DNA of 64,000 nt from Leptospiraceae bacterium (GTDB lineage: Bacteria; Spirochaetota; Leptospiria; Turneriellales; Turneriellaceae): contig JANWWS010000013.1 of NCBI GenBank assembly GCA_025055765.1, forward strand, positions 248,001 through 312,000, read 5' to 3'. The translations under genes were made by a program, and so were the position numbers. How positions within the stretch are numbered: the first letter of the stretch is position 1; every line of letters starts with the position of its first letter. Shown piece after piece: positions 43,433-52,105 of this stretch. A model generated the notes under the pieces. That model was not told the DNA's origin. It saw only the letters and a program-made list of their open reading frames with translations, and searched no databases.

Positions 43433-43792
43433 ATGCATCTATGGTGGAGGTGGGGCATACGAACTATTGGGTTCTCCCTCTTCCTCTGGCATTCTCTTTT
43501 AGCTATTGGGACAAGAGAGTTACAGGAGCTTGCCCCATTAAATCAGGATTATCTTAAAGACCCGATGGTTCTGCCGGGCATGGAAAAATGGCACCGCCAG
43601 AAGGAGACAGCAAAGAACACCCCCTACTCACCGGAAGATAGAAAAGACGAAGAAAGAGCACGAGAGGAGAGGCGTCCTCCCTTAAAAATCCATATTCCCC
43701 CATGGCCACAGCTCCTCGTAGTCGCTGGCATTATCTTGCTCTTTATTTTGTATCGGCTTAGGCATCGTCAGGCCAAACAACGCAGGAGGTAG
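43433..43792 (+). CDS. Small membrane protein between yajC and secD, unknown function
   Basis: A 119-residue protein with a signal peptide or anchor (about 8-25), a charged, proline-containing periplasmic stretch (about 30-85) and a C-terminal helix (about 90-107) with an arginine-rich cytoplasmic tail. No known domain. Placed four bases after yajC and two bases before secD, so it may be a further, lineage-specific translocon partner. The frame runs upstream to 43346, but ATG 43433 fits the signal peptide and the gap after yajC. Confidence 0.65.
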   Translation: MHLWWRWGIRTIGFSLFLWHSLLAIGTRELQELAPLNQDYLKDPMVLPGMEKWHRQKETAKNTPYSPEDRKDEERAREERRPPLKIHIPPWPQLLVVAGIILLFILYRLRHRQAKQRRR

Positions 43793-43794
43793 GC

Positions 43795-45684
43795 TTGAGT
43801 ATAGGTACCCGATTAATCCTTACCATAATAGCTGTGGGTGTATCTCTCGTCTTTGTCTGGCCTAATTTTGCTACCCGCCACATTGAAGTTTATTTCCTAG
43901 AAGAGCTATCTCAACAAGAGCAAGAGAAAAAGGCCCAAGCTCTAATAGCGTATTTAGCGGAGCACTACCCAGGACGCTTTCAAACAGAATTACGGCAAAA
44001 AGCACGCCAAAGCGGTGAGGGCCAAGAGATAGTCCTATCGATTTGGGGAAACTTTATACAGACAGCCTTCCTCAATGAGTTGGCAAGGCAAGGGGGGGTG
44101 GATCAAGCCAGGCTAAGCCTTGAGCCGCTATGGGTAGAGCGTCACTTGAAAGTAAGACCTTTTAAATTGGGGCTTGACCTGCAGGGTGGCATGAATTTAG
44201 TACTAGAGGCTGATTTTGAAAAACTAAAAGAACAGCTGGAAAAGCAATATCCCCCTGATGACATAAAAAAATGGGAAGAGGAGCTTACCAAAGAACAAAA
44301 CCCCGAGAAGAAAAAGGAATTAGAGGCAAAACTCGAAGAGGCGCGTCGTGCGTTAGACTTTAGCGACGAGCGCAAACGGCTTGATACCGAGGGGGCTCTT
44401 GAAATTATCCGAGCACGCATAGACCGCACGGGTGTTTCAGAGCCCTTGATTCGTCTTCAGGGTTCTGACAAAATTGAGATTGCGCTTCCTGGGGTGGCCT
44501 CCCCAGAACAGGCCAAAAAGATTATATCCTCCACGGCACGCGTTGAGTATCGTCTCGCCGAACCTTCTCAGGGTGGTGAGCTTGGTCCTTACACGCAAGC
44601 TGCCAATTTGCGTTTTGAAGAGTATAAGCAGTTAAAAACAGACTATCAAAGGCAGGAGTTTATAAAAAAGCTAGAAAAAGAAATCAAATTACCTAAAGAG
44701 TATGGCATTTATGTCTACATGGAGCGCCGAGACAGCCCAGAAAATGTCTCGAGGGCAGGCCTTGAAATGCGCTATTTTATGGTGTTGGAAAATGAGGTCG
44801 CCCTTTCGGGCGATATGATGAGCCGCAATGTATACGCCACTTTTGACCCTGAGAGTTTGCAAAATACTGTTGAGTTTGAGCTCACAAATGAAGGGCGCAA
44901 GCGCTTTGCAGAAATCACAAGCAAAAACCGCGGACGGCTTCTGGCCATTTTAATAGATGGGGTGGTACGTTCTGCCCCGCGCATTAACGAGCCTATTACT
45001 GGAGGACGGGCTCGGATTACAGGTTCCTTCACGCCACAGGAAGCAAAGGATTTAGCTCTTATTATTCGCGAAGGTGCCTTGCCCGTACCTATGAAAATTG
45101 TTGAGGAGCGCTCTATAGGTCCAACTCTAGGCAAAGAAGCCATTGATACAGGCTTTAAAGCCATTATCTTTGGCTTTACGCTTGTCGTAGCTTATATGGC
45201 CCTGTACTACCACCTGGCAGGAATTATTGCCAACGTAGCGTTATTGCTAAACCTCCTGTTTATGGCTGCCATTTTTTCTCTCATGGATTTTACTATAACC
45301 CTTCCGGGATTGGCTGGTGTGGTACTTACCCTAGGGATGGCAGTAGATGCCAACGTGATCATATATGAGCGATTGCGAGAAGAGCTGGCACGCGGACATT
45401 CCTTGAAAAAGGCTGTCGATGCTAGTTTTGAGCGAGCCACAAAGACCATATTGGATAGCAACTTAACCACTTTAATTTCCGCAGTTATTTTATCTTCAAA
45501 ACTCGGTGTTGGGCCCATTAAAGGATTTGGCGTTACCTTGTTTGTAGGCATCATCACCACTCTTTTTACTTCTTTATTTGTGACCAAGACCGTATTTTTC
45601 TGGCTGACCTACAGCTTAAATGTAAAGTCCATTGCCGTTGGTTTTGGGAAATACCGCCTGGCCCAAAGGGGAAGTGCAGCATGA
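43795..45684 (+). CDS. secD: Protein translocase subunit SecD
   Basis: A 629-residue membrane protein that uses the proton gradient to help pull exported proteins across the inner membrane. After helix 1, LGLDLQGGMNLVLE (about 122-135) is the SecD signature. A charged coiled insert (about 140-195) precedes the P1 domain (EIIRARIDRTGVSEPLI, visible as RIDRTGV). Five helices occupy the C-terminal third with GMAVDANVIIYERLREE. The TTG start has AGGAGG five bases upstream. It overlaps secF by four bases. Confidence 0.96.
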   Translation: MSIGTRLILTIIAVGVSLVFVWPNFATRHIEVYFLEELSQQEQEKKAQALIAYLAEHYPGRFQTELRQKARQSGEGQEIVLSIWGNFIQTAFLNELARQGGVDQARLSLEPLWVERHLKVRPFKLGLDLQGGMNLVLEADFEKLKEQLEKQYPPDDIKKWEEELTKEQNPEKKKELEAKLEEARRALDFSDERKRLDTEGALEIIRARIDRTGVSEPLIRLQGSDKIEIALPGVASPEQAKKIISSTARVEYRLAEPSQGGELGPYTQAANLRFEEYKQLKTDYQRQEFIKKLEKEIKLPKEYGIYVYMERRDSPENVSRAGLEMRYFMVLENEVALSGDMMSRNVYATFDPESLQNTVEFELTNEGRKRFAEITSKNRGRLLAILIDGVVRSAPRINEPITGGRARITGSFTPQEAKDLALIIREGALPVPMKIVEERSIGPTLGKEAIDTGFKAIIFGFTLVVAYMALYYHLAGIIANVALLLNLLFMAAIFSLMDFTITLPGLAGVVLTLGMAVDANVIIYERLREELARGHSLKKAVDASFERATKTILDSNLTTLISAVILSSKLGVGPIKGFGVTLFVGIITTLFTSLFVTKTVFFWLTYSLNVKSIAVGFGKYRLAQRGSAA

Positions 45685-46634
45685 AATTCTCTGTAATGAA
45701 ATACAAGTATGTTAGTCTCATCTCTTCCTTGCTATTGCTTGGCTTTACCCTTTTTTATACTTACCAAGTACACGGAGGGTTTCACAAAGGGATTGATTTT
45801 GCAGGGGGTGTAAAGTTAGAAATTCTCGCCTCCGACAAAATTTCTCTTGAGAAATTGCGTGGATTTTTAGCTGAGCATAACATGGCAGCTGTGGTTTTTG
45901 CAAGTGAAAGAGAGGGGCAAAAGACACTTAAGCTCGAGCTCAGTGGTCCCGTAGAGGTGACCCTTAGCCGAGAGGCGGAAAAGCAAAAGGAACTTTTGGA
46001 GAAGGCAGGCTATGCTCCCAACGCGGTGGATTATTTGCACATGTTGCTGGTACAAAAACTTGCCGGGGGGCAAAAACAAGATGTCCAATTTATCCATGCT
46101 GACCGTGTGGGGCCAACTATTGGCCGCTATCTTACCCAAGCAGCCATAAAGGTTCTCGCTGTAGCACTCCTTTTAATTACGATTTATGTTGCTTTTCGCT
46201 TTAAGCTTAATTTCGCCATAGGCGCTTTAATAGCCTCAATTCACGATCTTTTGCTTACACTGGGTTTTGTCGGTTTTTTACAAATCCCTCTCTCCATTCC
46301 GGTCATTGCAGCTTTACTGACTATTTTGGGCTATTCGATTAATGATACTATTGTCATATACGACCGCATTCGAGAAAACCTGCATGGGCAGGAAGAGTTA
46401 GGTATTGACAAGGTAGTCGACAAATCAATTTACCAATCTCTCTCCCGAACTATCAACACCTCAGCTACCACCATTCTAGCTATCCTTCCTGTCTATCTTA
46501 TTGGGGGAGAGGGTCTTAAGGAGCTGGCTTTAGTATTAATAATAGGCATTATTGTTGGTACATACTCATCGAACTTTGTGGCAGCACCAGTTGTGGTTAT
46601 CTGGGAAAATCTCCTGCGCCGTAAAGCAACTTAA
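45681..46634 (+). CDS. secF: Protein translocase subunit SecF
   Basis: A 317-residue partner of SecD with six membrane helices. GIDFAGGVKLEI (about 36-47) and the C-terminal GYSINDTIVIYDRIREN are diagnostic. It forms a proton-driven SecDF complex with the preceding protein. Translation is coupled by the 4-base overlap. pntAA begins 11 bases later, after an AAAGGA ribosome site, so the transcript may continue into the transhydrogenase genes. Confidence 0.96.
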   Translation: MKFSVMKYKYVSLISSLLLLGFTLFYTYQVHGGFHKGIDFAGGVKLEILASDKISLEKLRGFLAEHNMAAVVFASEREGQKTLKLELSGPVEVTLSREAEKQKELLEKAGYAPNAVDYLHMLLVQKLAGGQKQDVQFIHADRVGPTIGRYLTQAAIKVLAVALLLITIYVAFRFKLNFAIGALIASIHDLLLTLGFVGFLQIPLSIPVIAALLTILGYSINDTIVIYDRIRENLHGQEELGIDKVVDKSIYQSLSRTINTSATTILAILPVYLIGGEGLKELALVLIIGIIVGTYSSNFVAAPVVVIWENLLRRKAT

Positions 46635-46645
46635 AGGACCTAGCT

Positions 46646-47764
46646 ATGGTGATAGGAGTGGTTAAAGAAACCCGGCCAAATGAAAGAAGGGTGGCCTTAG
46701 TGCCAGAAAGTGTCAAAAGGCTTAAAGAGAGGGGCTTACGCATCTTAGTAGAAAAAGGCGCTGGACTTTTATCTTATTACAGTGATGAAGAATATCAAGA
46801 GGCAGGAGCCGAGCTTTTCTCGAGCTTTGCGGAAGTTGTCCTGCAGAGTGATATCTTAGTCAAGGTGCGCCCTCCTTCCCCAAGTGAAGCGGAAAAGCTA
46901 AGAGAAAGAAGCCACCTGATTGCTCTTTTGGAGCCCTTTTCTCAGAAGGAGTTAGTCGCCATCTACCAAAAGAAAAATATTTCAGCCTATGCCCTAGAGT
47001 TTATTCCACGTACCACCTTGGCCCAATCTATGGATGTACTCTCCTCCATGGCTGCCATTGCAGGCTACCGAGCTGTTCTTTTAGCCGCCTGGGAATTACC
47101 TCGCTTTTTTCCCATGCTCATGACAGCTGCAGGAACTATCACTCCTGCCAAATGTCTTGTTTTGGGAGCTGGTGTGGCCGGTTTGCAAGCCATCGCCACC
47201 GCACGGCGGCTCGGAGCTGTTGTGGAGGCTTTTGATGTAAGACCTGTGGTAAAAGAGCAGGTGGAATCACTGGGAGCAAAGTTTATTGAAATGGAGCTAA
47301 CCGAAAATCTGCAAGACGAACAAGGTTATGCAAAAGAAGCATCTCCTGAATTCTTAAGGAAACAAATGGAGCTTTTAAGCCGCCATCTGGCCAAATGCGA
47401 TTTTTGCATAACCACTGCGCAGGTATTTGGTAAAAAAGCCCCTATTTTAATTACGGAAGCTATGGTGAAGAACATGCGACCAGGATCAGTTATTGTAGAT
47501 TTAGCTGCCGAAAGCGGAGGCAACTGTGAGCTCACCCAGCCGGGGGAAAGCCGAGAAGTTTATGGCGTTAAGATTATCGCTCCTACCAACATAACCAGTG
47601 GACTTGCGAAAGATGCTAGTAAAATGTTTTCGCGAAATCTAGAAAATTTAATCTTGCACATGTACCGAGGTGGCCCATTCCCCCATGATGAAAATGATGA
47701 CATTGTAAAGCGCATGCGCATTACCAAAGACGGATATATTCTCTCCGAGCTTTTGGGAGGTTAG
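46646..47764 (+). CDS. pntAA: NAD(P) transhydrogenase subunit alpha, part 1
   Basis: A 372-residue soluble NAD(H)-binding domain of proton-translocating transhydrogenase. The N-terminus GVVKETRPNERRVAL and the MAAIAGYRAVL, VLGAGVAGLQAIATARRLGA and DLAAESGGNCELT segments match PntAA/alanine dehydrogenase; the last, and the presence of pntAB and pntB, decide for PntAA. The complex uses the proton gradient to reduce NADP with NADH. The split into three genes is normal for many bacteria. Confidence 0.94.
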   Translation: MVIGVVKETRPNERRVALVPESVKRLKERGLRILVEKGAGLLSYYSDEEYQEAGAELFSSFAEVVLQSDILVKVRPPSPSEAEKLRERSHLIALLEPFSQKELVAIYQKKNISAYALEFIPRTTLAQSMDVLSSMAAIAGYRAVLLAAWELPRFFPMLMTAAGTITPAKCLVLGAGVAGLQAIATARRLGAVVEAFDVRPVVKEQVESLGAKFIEMELTENLQDEQGYAKEASPEFLRKQMELLSRHLAKCDFCITTAQVFGKKAPILITEAMVKNMRPGSVIVDLAAESGGNCELTQPGESREVYGVKIIAPTNITSGLAKDASKMFSRNLENLILHMYRGGPFPHDENDDIVKRMRITKDGYILSELLGG

Positions 47765-47768
47765 AAAT

Positions 47769-48080
47769 ATGCAAGAAAGTTCTGAACTGATTATGACCAT
47801 CTATGTCTTTGTGCTTGCTATTTTTACGGGGTTTGAACTTATCTCAAAGGTACCACCAACTTTGCATACCCCTCTCATGTCAGGTTCTAATGCTATTTCC
47901 GGGATTACTTTATTAGGTGCCATGATCATTGCTGGAAACGCATCCTCTCTTCTTAGCGCCGAGGGACTCCTTGGATTTTTAGCTGTTTTCTTTGCTGGTC
48001 TCAATGTCTTTGGCGGTTACGTGGTTACTGACCGCATGTTGCGCATGTTCAAAAAGAAAGAAGATCCCAAAGACAAATGA
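47769..48080 (+). CDS. pntAB: NAD(P) transhydrogenase subunit alpha, part 2
   Basis: A 103-residue membrane segment with three helices. KVPPTLHTPLMSGSNAISGI is the conserved loop (seen as PLMSGSNAISG), and NVFGGYVVTDRMLRMF its C-terminal end. It anchors the complex between PntAA and PntB and forms part of the proton path. Confidence 0.94.
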   Translation: MQESSELIMTIYVFVLAIFTGFELISKVPPTLHTPLMSGSNAISGITLLGAMIIAGNASSLLSAEGLLGFLAVFFAGLNVFGGYVVTDRMLRMFKKKEDPKDK

Positions 48081-48090
48081 GGAATATTAT

Positions 48091-49527
48091 ATGAATTTTA
48101 GAGAGCTCCTTCACAGTGGCGGCCAGGACCTAATTTATCTTTTTGCTGTTATTTTGTTTATCTTTGGTATTAAAAATCTTAGCAAACCGAAGACAGCCCG
48201 TCGCGGGAATTTTCTTTCGGCGCTTGGTATGCTCTTAGCGGTCGGGGTGACCCTCTTTGATCCCCATATAGAAAGCTTCCAGCTAATTATACTTGGGCTT
48301 TGGGCAAGTGCTCTCTTAGGAACTTTTATAGCAAGAACGGTACCTATGACAGCTATGCCCCAAATGGTGGCTCTTTTAAATGGCTTTGGGGGTATATCAT
48401 CCTTTCTGGTGGCGTTTCGTGAATTTCAGAGCAATGCCATAGACATACTTCAGAAGGGTTTTATAGACTATTTAACTCTCATGCTTTCGACACTCGTGGG
48501 GATGGTCACCTTTAGCGGCAGCTTGGTGGCTGCTCTAAAACTACAGGAATGGCTTCCGGGAAGACCCATCCTTTTTCCTATGCAAAAAACACTTAATGCC
48601 ATACTTGGGCTACTCACCCTTCTCCTCTTTGTACTTACCTACCAAAGTCTTGTGGACATGAATCTGGATCTTCTCGCCAAGGAGATGGCTTATAGGTACT
48701 ATTATCTCATTGGCATTATTGCCTTTATCTTGGGTATAACGTTAGTTATACCCATAGGTGGGGCGGATATGCCAGTTGTTGTCTCCCTATTAAACTCATA
48801 TTCAGGAATTGCCGTGGCCATGACCGGTTTTGTCTTGCACAACAATGCTTTGATTGTGGTGGGCTCACTGGTGGGTGCCTCTGGCATTATTCTTACCAAC
48901 ATCATGTGCAAAGCCATGAATCGCTCTCTTCTCAATGTGCTCTTTGGAGGTTTTGGGGCTACTACAGTTATACCAACGCAACAGGCTAAAGGCTCTGTAA
49001 AAAATATCTCTCCAGAAGAAGCCGCCCTCATTTTAGATGCTGCAGAAAACGTTATCATAATTCCCGGCTATGGTATGGCAGTTTCCCAAGCCCAACACAT
49101 GGTAAAAAAACTTACGGATTACTTGTTGCAAAAAGGAAAAAAAGTTAGCTTTGCCGTTCATCCTGTGGCAGGGAGAATGCCAGGACATATGAATGTGCTA
49201 CTTGCCGAAGCAGGCGTGGAATATGATCTTCTGCATGACCTCGAAATTAATGATCAATTCCCCCAGACCGATGTCAGTGTGGTGATTGGTGCCAATGATG
49301 TGGTGAATCCCGCTGCCAAAGAAAATCCCAATAGCCCTATTTATGGCATGCCCGTTTTTGATGTGGAGAAATCACGCACTGTACTTGTGCTCAAGAGATC
49401 ACTCAATCCGGGTTTTGCTGGCATTGAAAACGAACTTTTCTACAAAGAAAACACCCTTATGGTTTTTGGAGATGCGAAAAAGACGCTCGAGGGATTTTTA
49501 GCTGCCCTTCAAGAACTTGAGAGCTGA
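48091..49527 (+). CDS. pntB: NAD(P) transhydrogenase subunit beta
   Basis: A 478-residue protein with about nine membrane helices followed by the NADP(H)-binding domain. PQMVALLNGFGG, GGADMPVVVSLLNSYSG, VIIPGYGMAVSQAQ, VHPVAGRMPGHMNVLLAEA and VIGANDVVNPAA are classic PntB motifs. The frame opens at 47992, but ATG 48091, with GAGG nine bases upstream, gives the family N-terminus. The 3' end overlaps the convergent phosphatase gene by 19 bases. Confidence 0.95.
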   Translation: MNFRELLHSGGQDLIYLFAVILFIFGIKNLSKPKTARRGNFLSALGMLLAVGVTLFDPHIESFQLIILGLWASALLGTFIARTVPMTAMPQMVALLNGFGGISSFLVAFREFQSNAIDILQKGFIDYLTLMLSTLVGMVTFSGSLVAALKLQEWLPGRPILFPMQKTLNAILGLLTLLLFVLTYQSLVDMNLDLLAKEMAYRYYYLIGIIAFILGITLVIPIGGADMPVVVSLLNSYSGIAVAMTGFVLHNNALIVVGSLVGASGIILTNIMCKAMNRSLLNVLFGGFGATTVIPTQQAKGSVKNISPEEAALILDAAENVIIIPGYGMAVSQAQHMVKKLTDYLLQKGKKVSFAVHPVAGRMPGHMNVLLAEAGVEYDLLHDLEINDQFPQTDVSVVIGANDVVNPAAKENPNSPIYGMPVFDVEKSRTVLVLKRSLNPGFAGIENELFYKENTLMVFGDAKKTLEGFLAALQELES

Positions 49528-50291
49528 AGCAGGCGCAAGACATCAGCATGTATCTTGCCGTTTGAGGCGACAATTTCCGGGAAAAAAATATTGAAAGGCT
49601 CACCACTAAAACGGCTCAATTTGCCGCCTGCCTCTTTTAAAATACAGGCAGCAGCGCATGTGTCCCAGGGTTTTAGACCGCTTTCATAGTAGCCATCTAT
49701 ACGTCCGCAGGCCACATAGCAGATATCAAGGGAGGCCGAACCTGTGCGGCGTATATCTTGGACTGCATTTAACACCCGAGCTAAGCGCTCTAAAATTTCA
49801 TCGAGAATTTCCCGACGATTATACGGAAATCCCGTCGCCAAAAGAGCCTTTTCAAGGACACTTGTTTCACTTACCGAAATGGCCTGGTTGTTGAGGAATG
49901 CCCCCTCTCCCTTTTGCGCAAAGAAAAGCTCTTTTAATAGAGGATTGTAGACAAAACCCGCCACGGGGTCTTTATGCATATCAACTAATCCTACTGATAC
50001 GGAAAAAAAGGGAAAGCCATGGGCAAAACTAGTCGTTCCATCCAAAGGATCCACGACCCATATATAGCCATTTTCACTTTCTTTTAGGGAACCCTCCTCG
50101 GCTAGTATACCATATTCCGGGAAGTATTCACATAGTTTGGAAAACAAGAGTTTTTCAGAGGCTTCATCGGCATCGGTAACTAAATCCAATACACCCTTAT
50201 TACGGATATTTTTGTTTTTATTAAGATAAGACAAAAGTAATTGCCCTGCTTCAAGCACAAGATCCTTAACGATTAAGAGATGGGGTGACAC
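49509..50291 (-). CDS. Inositol-1-monophosphatase (SuhB-like)
   Basis: A 260-residue Mg-dependent phosphatase. LVTDADEASE, ILAEEGS, WVVDPLDGTTSFAHGFPFFSVS (shown in part: DPLDGTTSF) and LKPWDTCAAACILKEAGG contain all metal ligands, and the DGTTNF-like form with GFPFF is typical of inositol monophosphatase/SuhB. It hydrolyses inositol-1-phosphate and related sugar phosphates. It is a paralogue of the 4479 gene, which has the CysQ-like motif. rdgB and galK lie upstream on the same strand. Confidence 0.9.
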   Translation of the reverse strand: MSPHLLIVKDLVLEAGQLLLSYLNKNKNIRNKGVLDLVTDADEASEKLLFSKLCEYFPEYGILAEEGSLKESENGYIWVVDPLDGTTSFAHGFPFFSVSVGLVDMHKDPVAGFVYNPLLKELFFAQKGEGAFLNNQAISVSETSVLEKALLATGFPYNRREILDEILERLARVLNAVQDIRRTGSASLDICYVACGRIDGYYESGLKPWDTCAAACILKEAGGKLSRFSGEPFNIFFPEIVASNGKIHADVLRLLQLSSS

Positions 50292-50327
50292 AAGCGTCTT
50301 GCTTTCATTTTGAGATTGCGCGAAAAG

Positions 50328-50942
50328 TCAATATTGAAGAAATTTTTTGAGATAATTACCAAAAAGCTCAAGAGCTCTTCTTCGCTGACTTATCTGATTT
50401 TTCTTGTCTTTAGACATTTGCGCATAGCTCAAGGAGCTACCATCAGGAATAAACACAGGATCATACCCAAATCCCCCAACACCCATTGCCTCCTCTGCAA
50501 TATTTCCTTGTATTCGGCCATTAAAGAATATAGCATGACCATGCTCATCGAAAAAACACAAGGTTGTGGCAAAAACAGCTCTACGGTTTTTTAAGCCACG
50601 GAGTTCTGCCAAAAGTTTTACTATTTTTTCTTCATCGCTAGCTGCATAGCGCGCTGAAAGAACACCAGGCCTTCCTTGAAGAGCCTCCACAAATAAACCA
50701 CTGTCTTCGGCAAGAACTGGGCTACGCACAAGGCGGTAGAGATTTTGAGCTTTTGCATAAGCATTTTGCATTAAAGTCGGATATATTTCCTGAGGATTAT
50801 ATTGGGACCTTATTTCTTCTGAGAGCTCAGCTAAAGTTCGCACAAAGATTTCTTTTTTCCCTAAATCTAGGATTTCGTGTAGAATTTCTATAAGCTCTTG
50901 CTGTTTGTGGGGATTAGTTGTAGCAAGGGTGATTATTTTCAT
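50328..50942 (-). CDS. rdgB: dITP/XTP pyrophosphatase (RdgB/HAM1)
   Basis: A 204-residue housecleaning enzyme that hydrolyses dITP and XTP. The start IITLATTNPHKQQEL, AEDSGLFVEAL, PGVLSARYA, the GGFGYDPVF loop and the SQRRRAL end (family SHRxxA) are all recognisable. The N-terminal T/SGN-K motif is TTNPHK. It overlaps galK by four bases. Confidence 0.93.
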   Translation of the reverse strand: MKIITLATTNPHKQQELIEILHEILDLGKKEIFVRTLAELSEEIRSQYNPQEIYPTLMQNAYAKAQNLYRLVRSPVLAEDSGLFVEALQGRPGVLSARYAASDEEKIVKLLAELRGLKNRRAVFATTLCFFDEHGHAIFFNGRIQGNIAEEAMGVGGFGYDPVFIPDGSSLSYAQMSKDKKNQISQRRRALELFGNYLKKFLQY

Positions 50943-52105
50943 ATTTCATTTAAAAGAGAAGCTCCATCGCTAATTTCCACATCATAGACAGATGGCTTAT
51001 TGGCGATGATTTTCATATATTCGGCCATGACCTCTTGTGAAAAAACATCTCTCTCGGCCTTTTTTACCAAAGCTACTACCGCACCCCCAAAGCCTGCACC
51101 TGTCATACGGCATCCCACACAGCCCGTATGGGAAACACACAATTTCTGGAGTGTATCAAGTTCCACACCTGTTACCTCATAGTCATTTTTCAGCGAAAGG
51201 TGGGATTCATTCATTAACCTGCCCAGTTCGCTAACCTCCCCCCTCTCGAGAGAGCGCGCAAATGCAAATACTCTTTGGTTTTCAGAAACTACATGGCGCA
51301 CCCTGCGAAAAAGCACAGATTCCCCAAGGACTTTCCTTGCATCATCAATTTCAGCTTCGACTAAATTTTGAATCCCCTGCCTCTTCTTGAGTTTTTCTAA
51401 AGCTTCTTCGCATTCCTGTCGTCTTTGGTTGTACTGGGAATGTGCTAGTTCCCTTTTCTTGCCTGTGTGTAAAATTAAAAACTGGTAATCTCCCAAACTC
51501 ACTGGAATATAGCGGTAGGAGAGATTTTGTGTGTTGAGCAAGATGGCATGGTCTTTTTTACCCATCGTCACAGAAAACTGGTCCATGATTCCGCAGTTCA
51601 CACCCACATATTGGTTTTCCACTTGCTGGCACATAAGGGCTATCTCAATAGGATCCATTTCCCTACCTGCTAAATAGAGGAAAAAGCGTGCCGCAAGTAC
51701 CTCTAATGCTGCCGAAGAAGAGAGGCCAGCTGCTGCCGGTAAAGTACTTGCGATTAGCACATCGGCTCCTTTTAAACTCACCCCCCTTTTTTGTAAAAAG
51801 TAACCTACACCCCTAATGTAATTAGCCCAAGTATAAGACTCTTCCTTATGCTCGAGCTTATTTAAATCTACTTCAAGCTGGCCTGGCAAACTTAAGGAAT
51901 TTAATATAAGTTTGTTGTCTTCTCTTGGTGCCAGAAGGGCATATATGCCTTTTGATAAAGCAGCTGGTAAGACATTGCCTCCGTTATAATCTATGTGATC
52001 TCCTATAAGATTAACGCGTCCGGGAGAAAAAAAAATAAAGCGCCTTGGCCTGCCATAGAGATTTTCAAAAATCTCTTCTAAATCATTTAAGGCAGCTTCT
52101 CGCAT
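50939..52105 (-). CDS. galK: Galactokinase
   Basis: A 388-residue GHMP kinase that phosphorylates galactose at C1. SPGRVNLIGDHIDYNGG is the galactokinase signature, with Asp replacing the common Glu in GEH. The ATP loop is LPAAAGLSSSAALE, CGIMDQF holds the catalytic Asp, and RMTGAGFGG is the third GHMP motif. No galT, galE or transporter is close by. Related arabino- or N-acetylgalactosamine kinases cannot be excluded. It overlaps the DUF115 gene by 23 bases. Confidence 0.88.
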   Translation of the reverse strand: MREAALNDLEEIFENLYGRPRRFIFFSPGRVNLIGDHIDYNGGNVLPAALSKGIYALLAPREDNKLILNSLSLPGQLEVDLNKLEHKEESYTWANYIRGVGYFLQKRGVSLKGADVLIASTLPAAAGLSSSAALEVLAARFFLYLAGREMDPIEIALMCQQVENQYVGVNCGIMDQFSVTMGKKDHAILLNTQNLSYRYIPVSLGDYQFLILHTGKKRELAHSQYNQRRQECEEALEKLKKRQGIQNLVEAEIDDARKVLGESVLFRRVRHVVSENQRVFAFARSLERGEVSELGRLMNESHLSLKNDYEVTGVELDTLQKLCVSHTGCVGCRMTGAGFGGAVVALVKKAERDVFSQEVMAEYMKIIANKPSVYDVEISDGASLLNEI

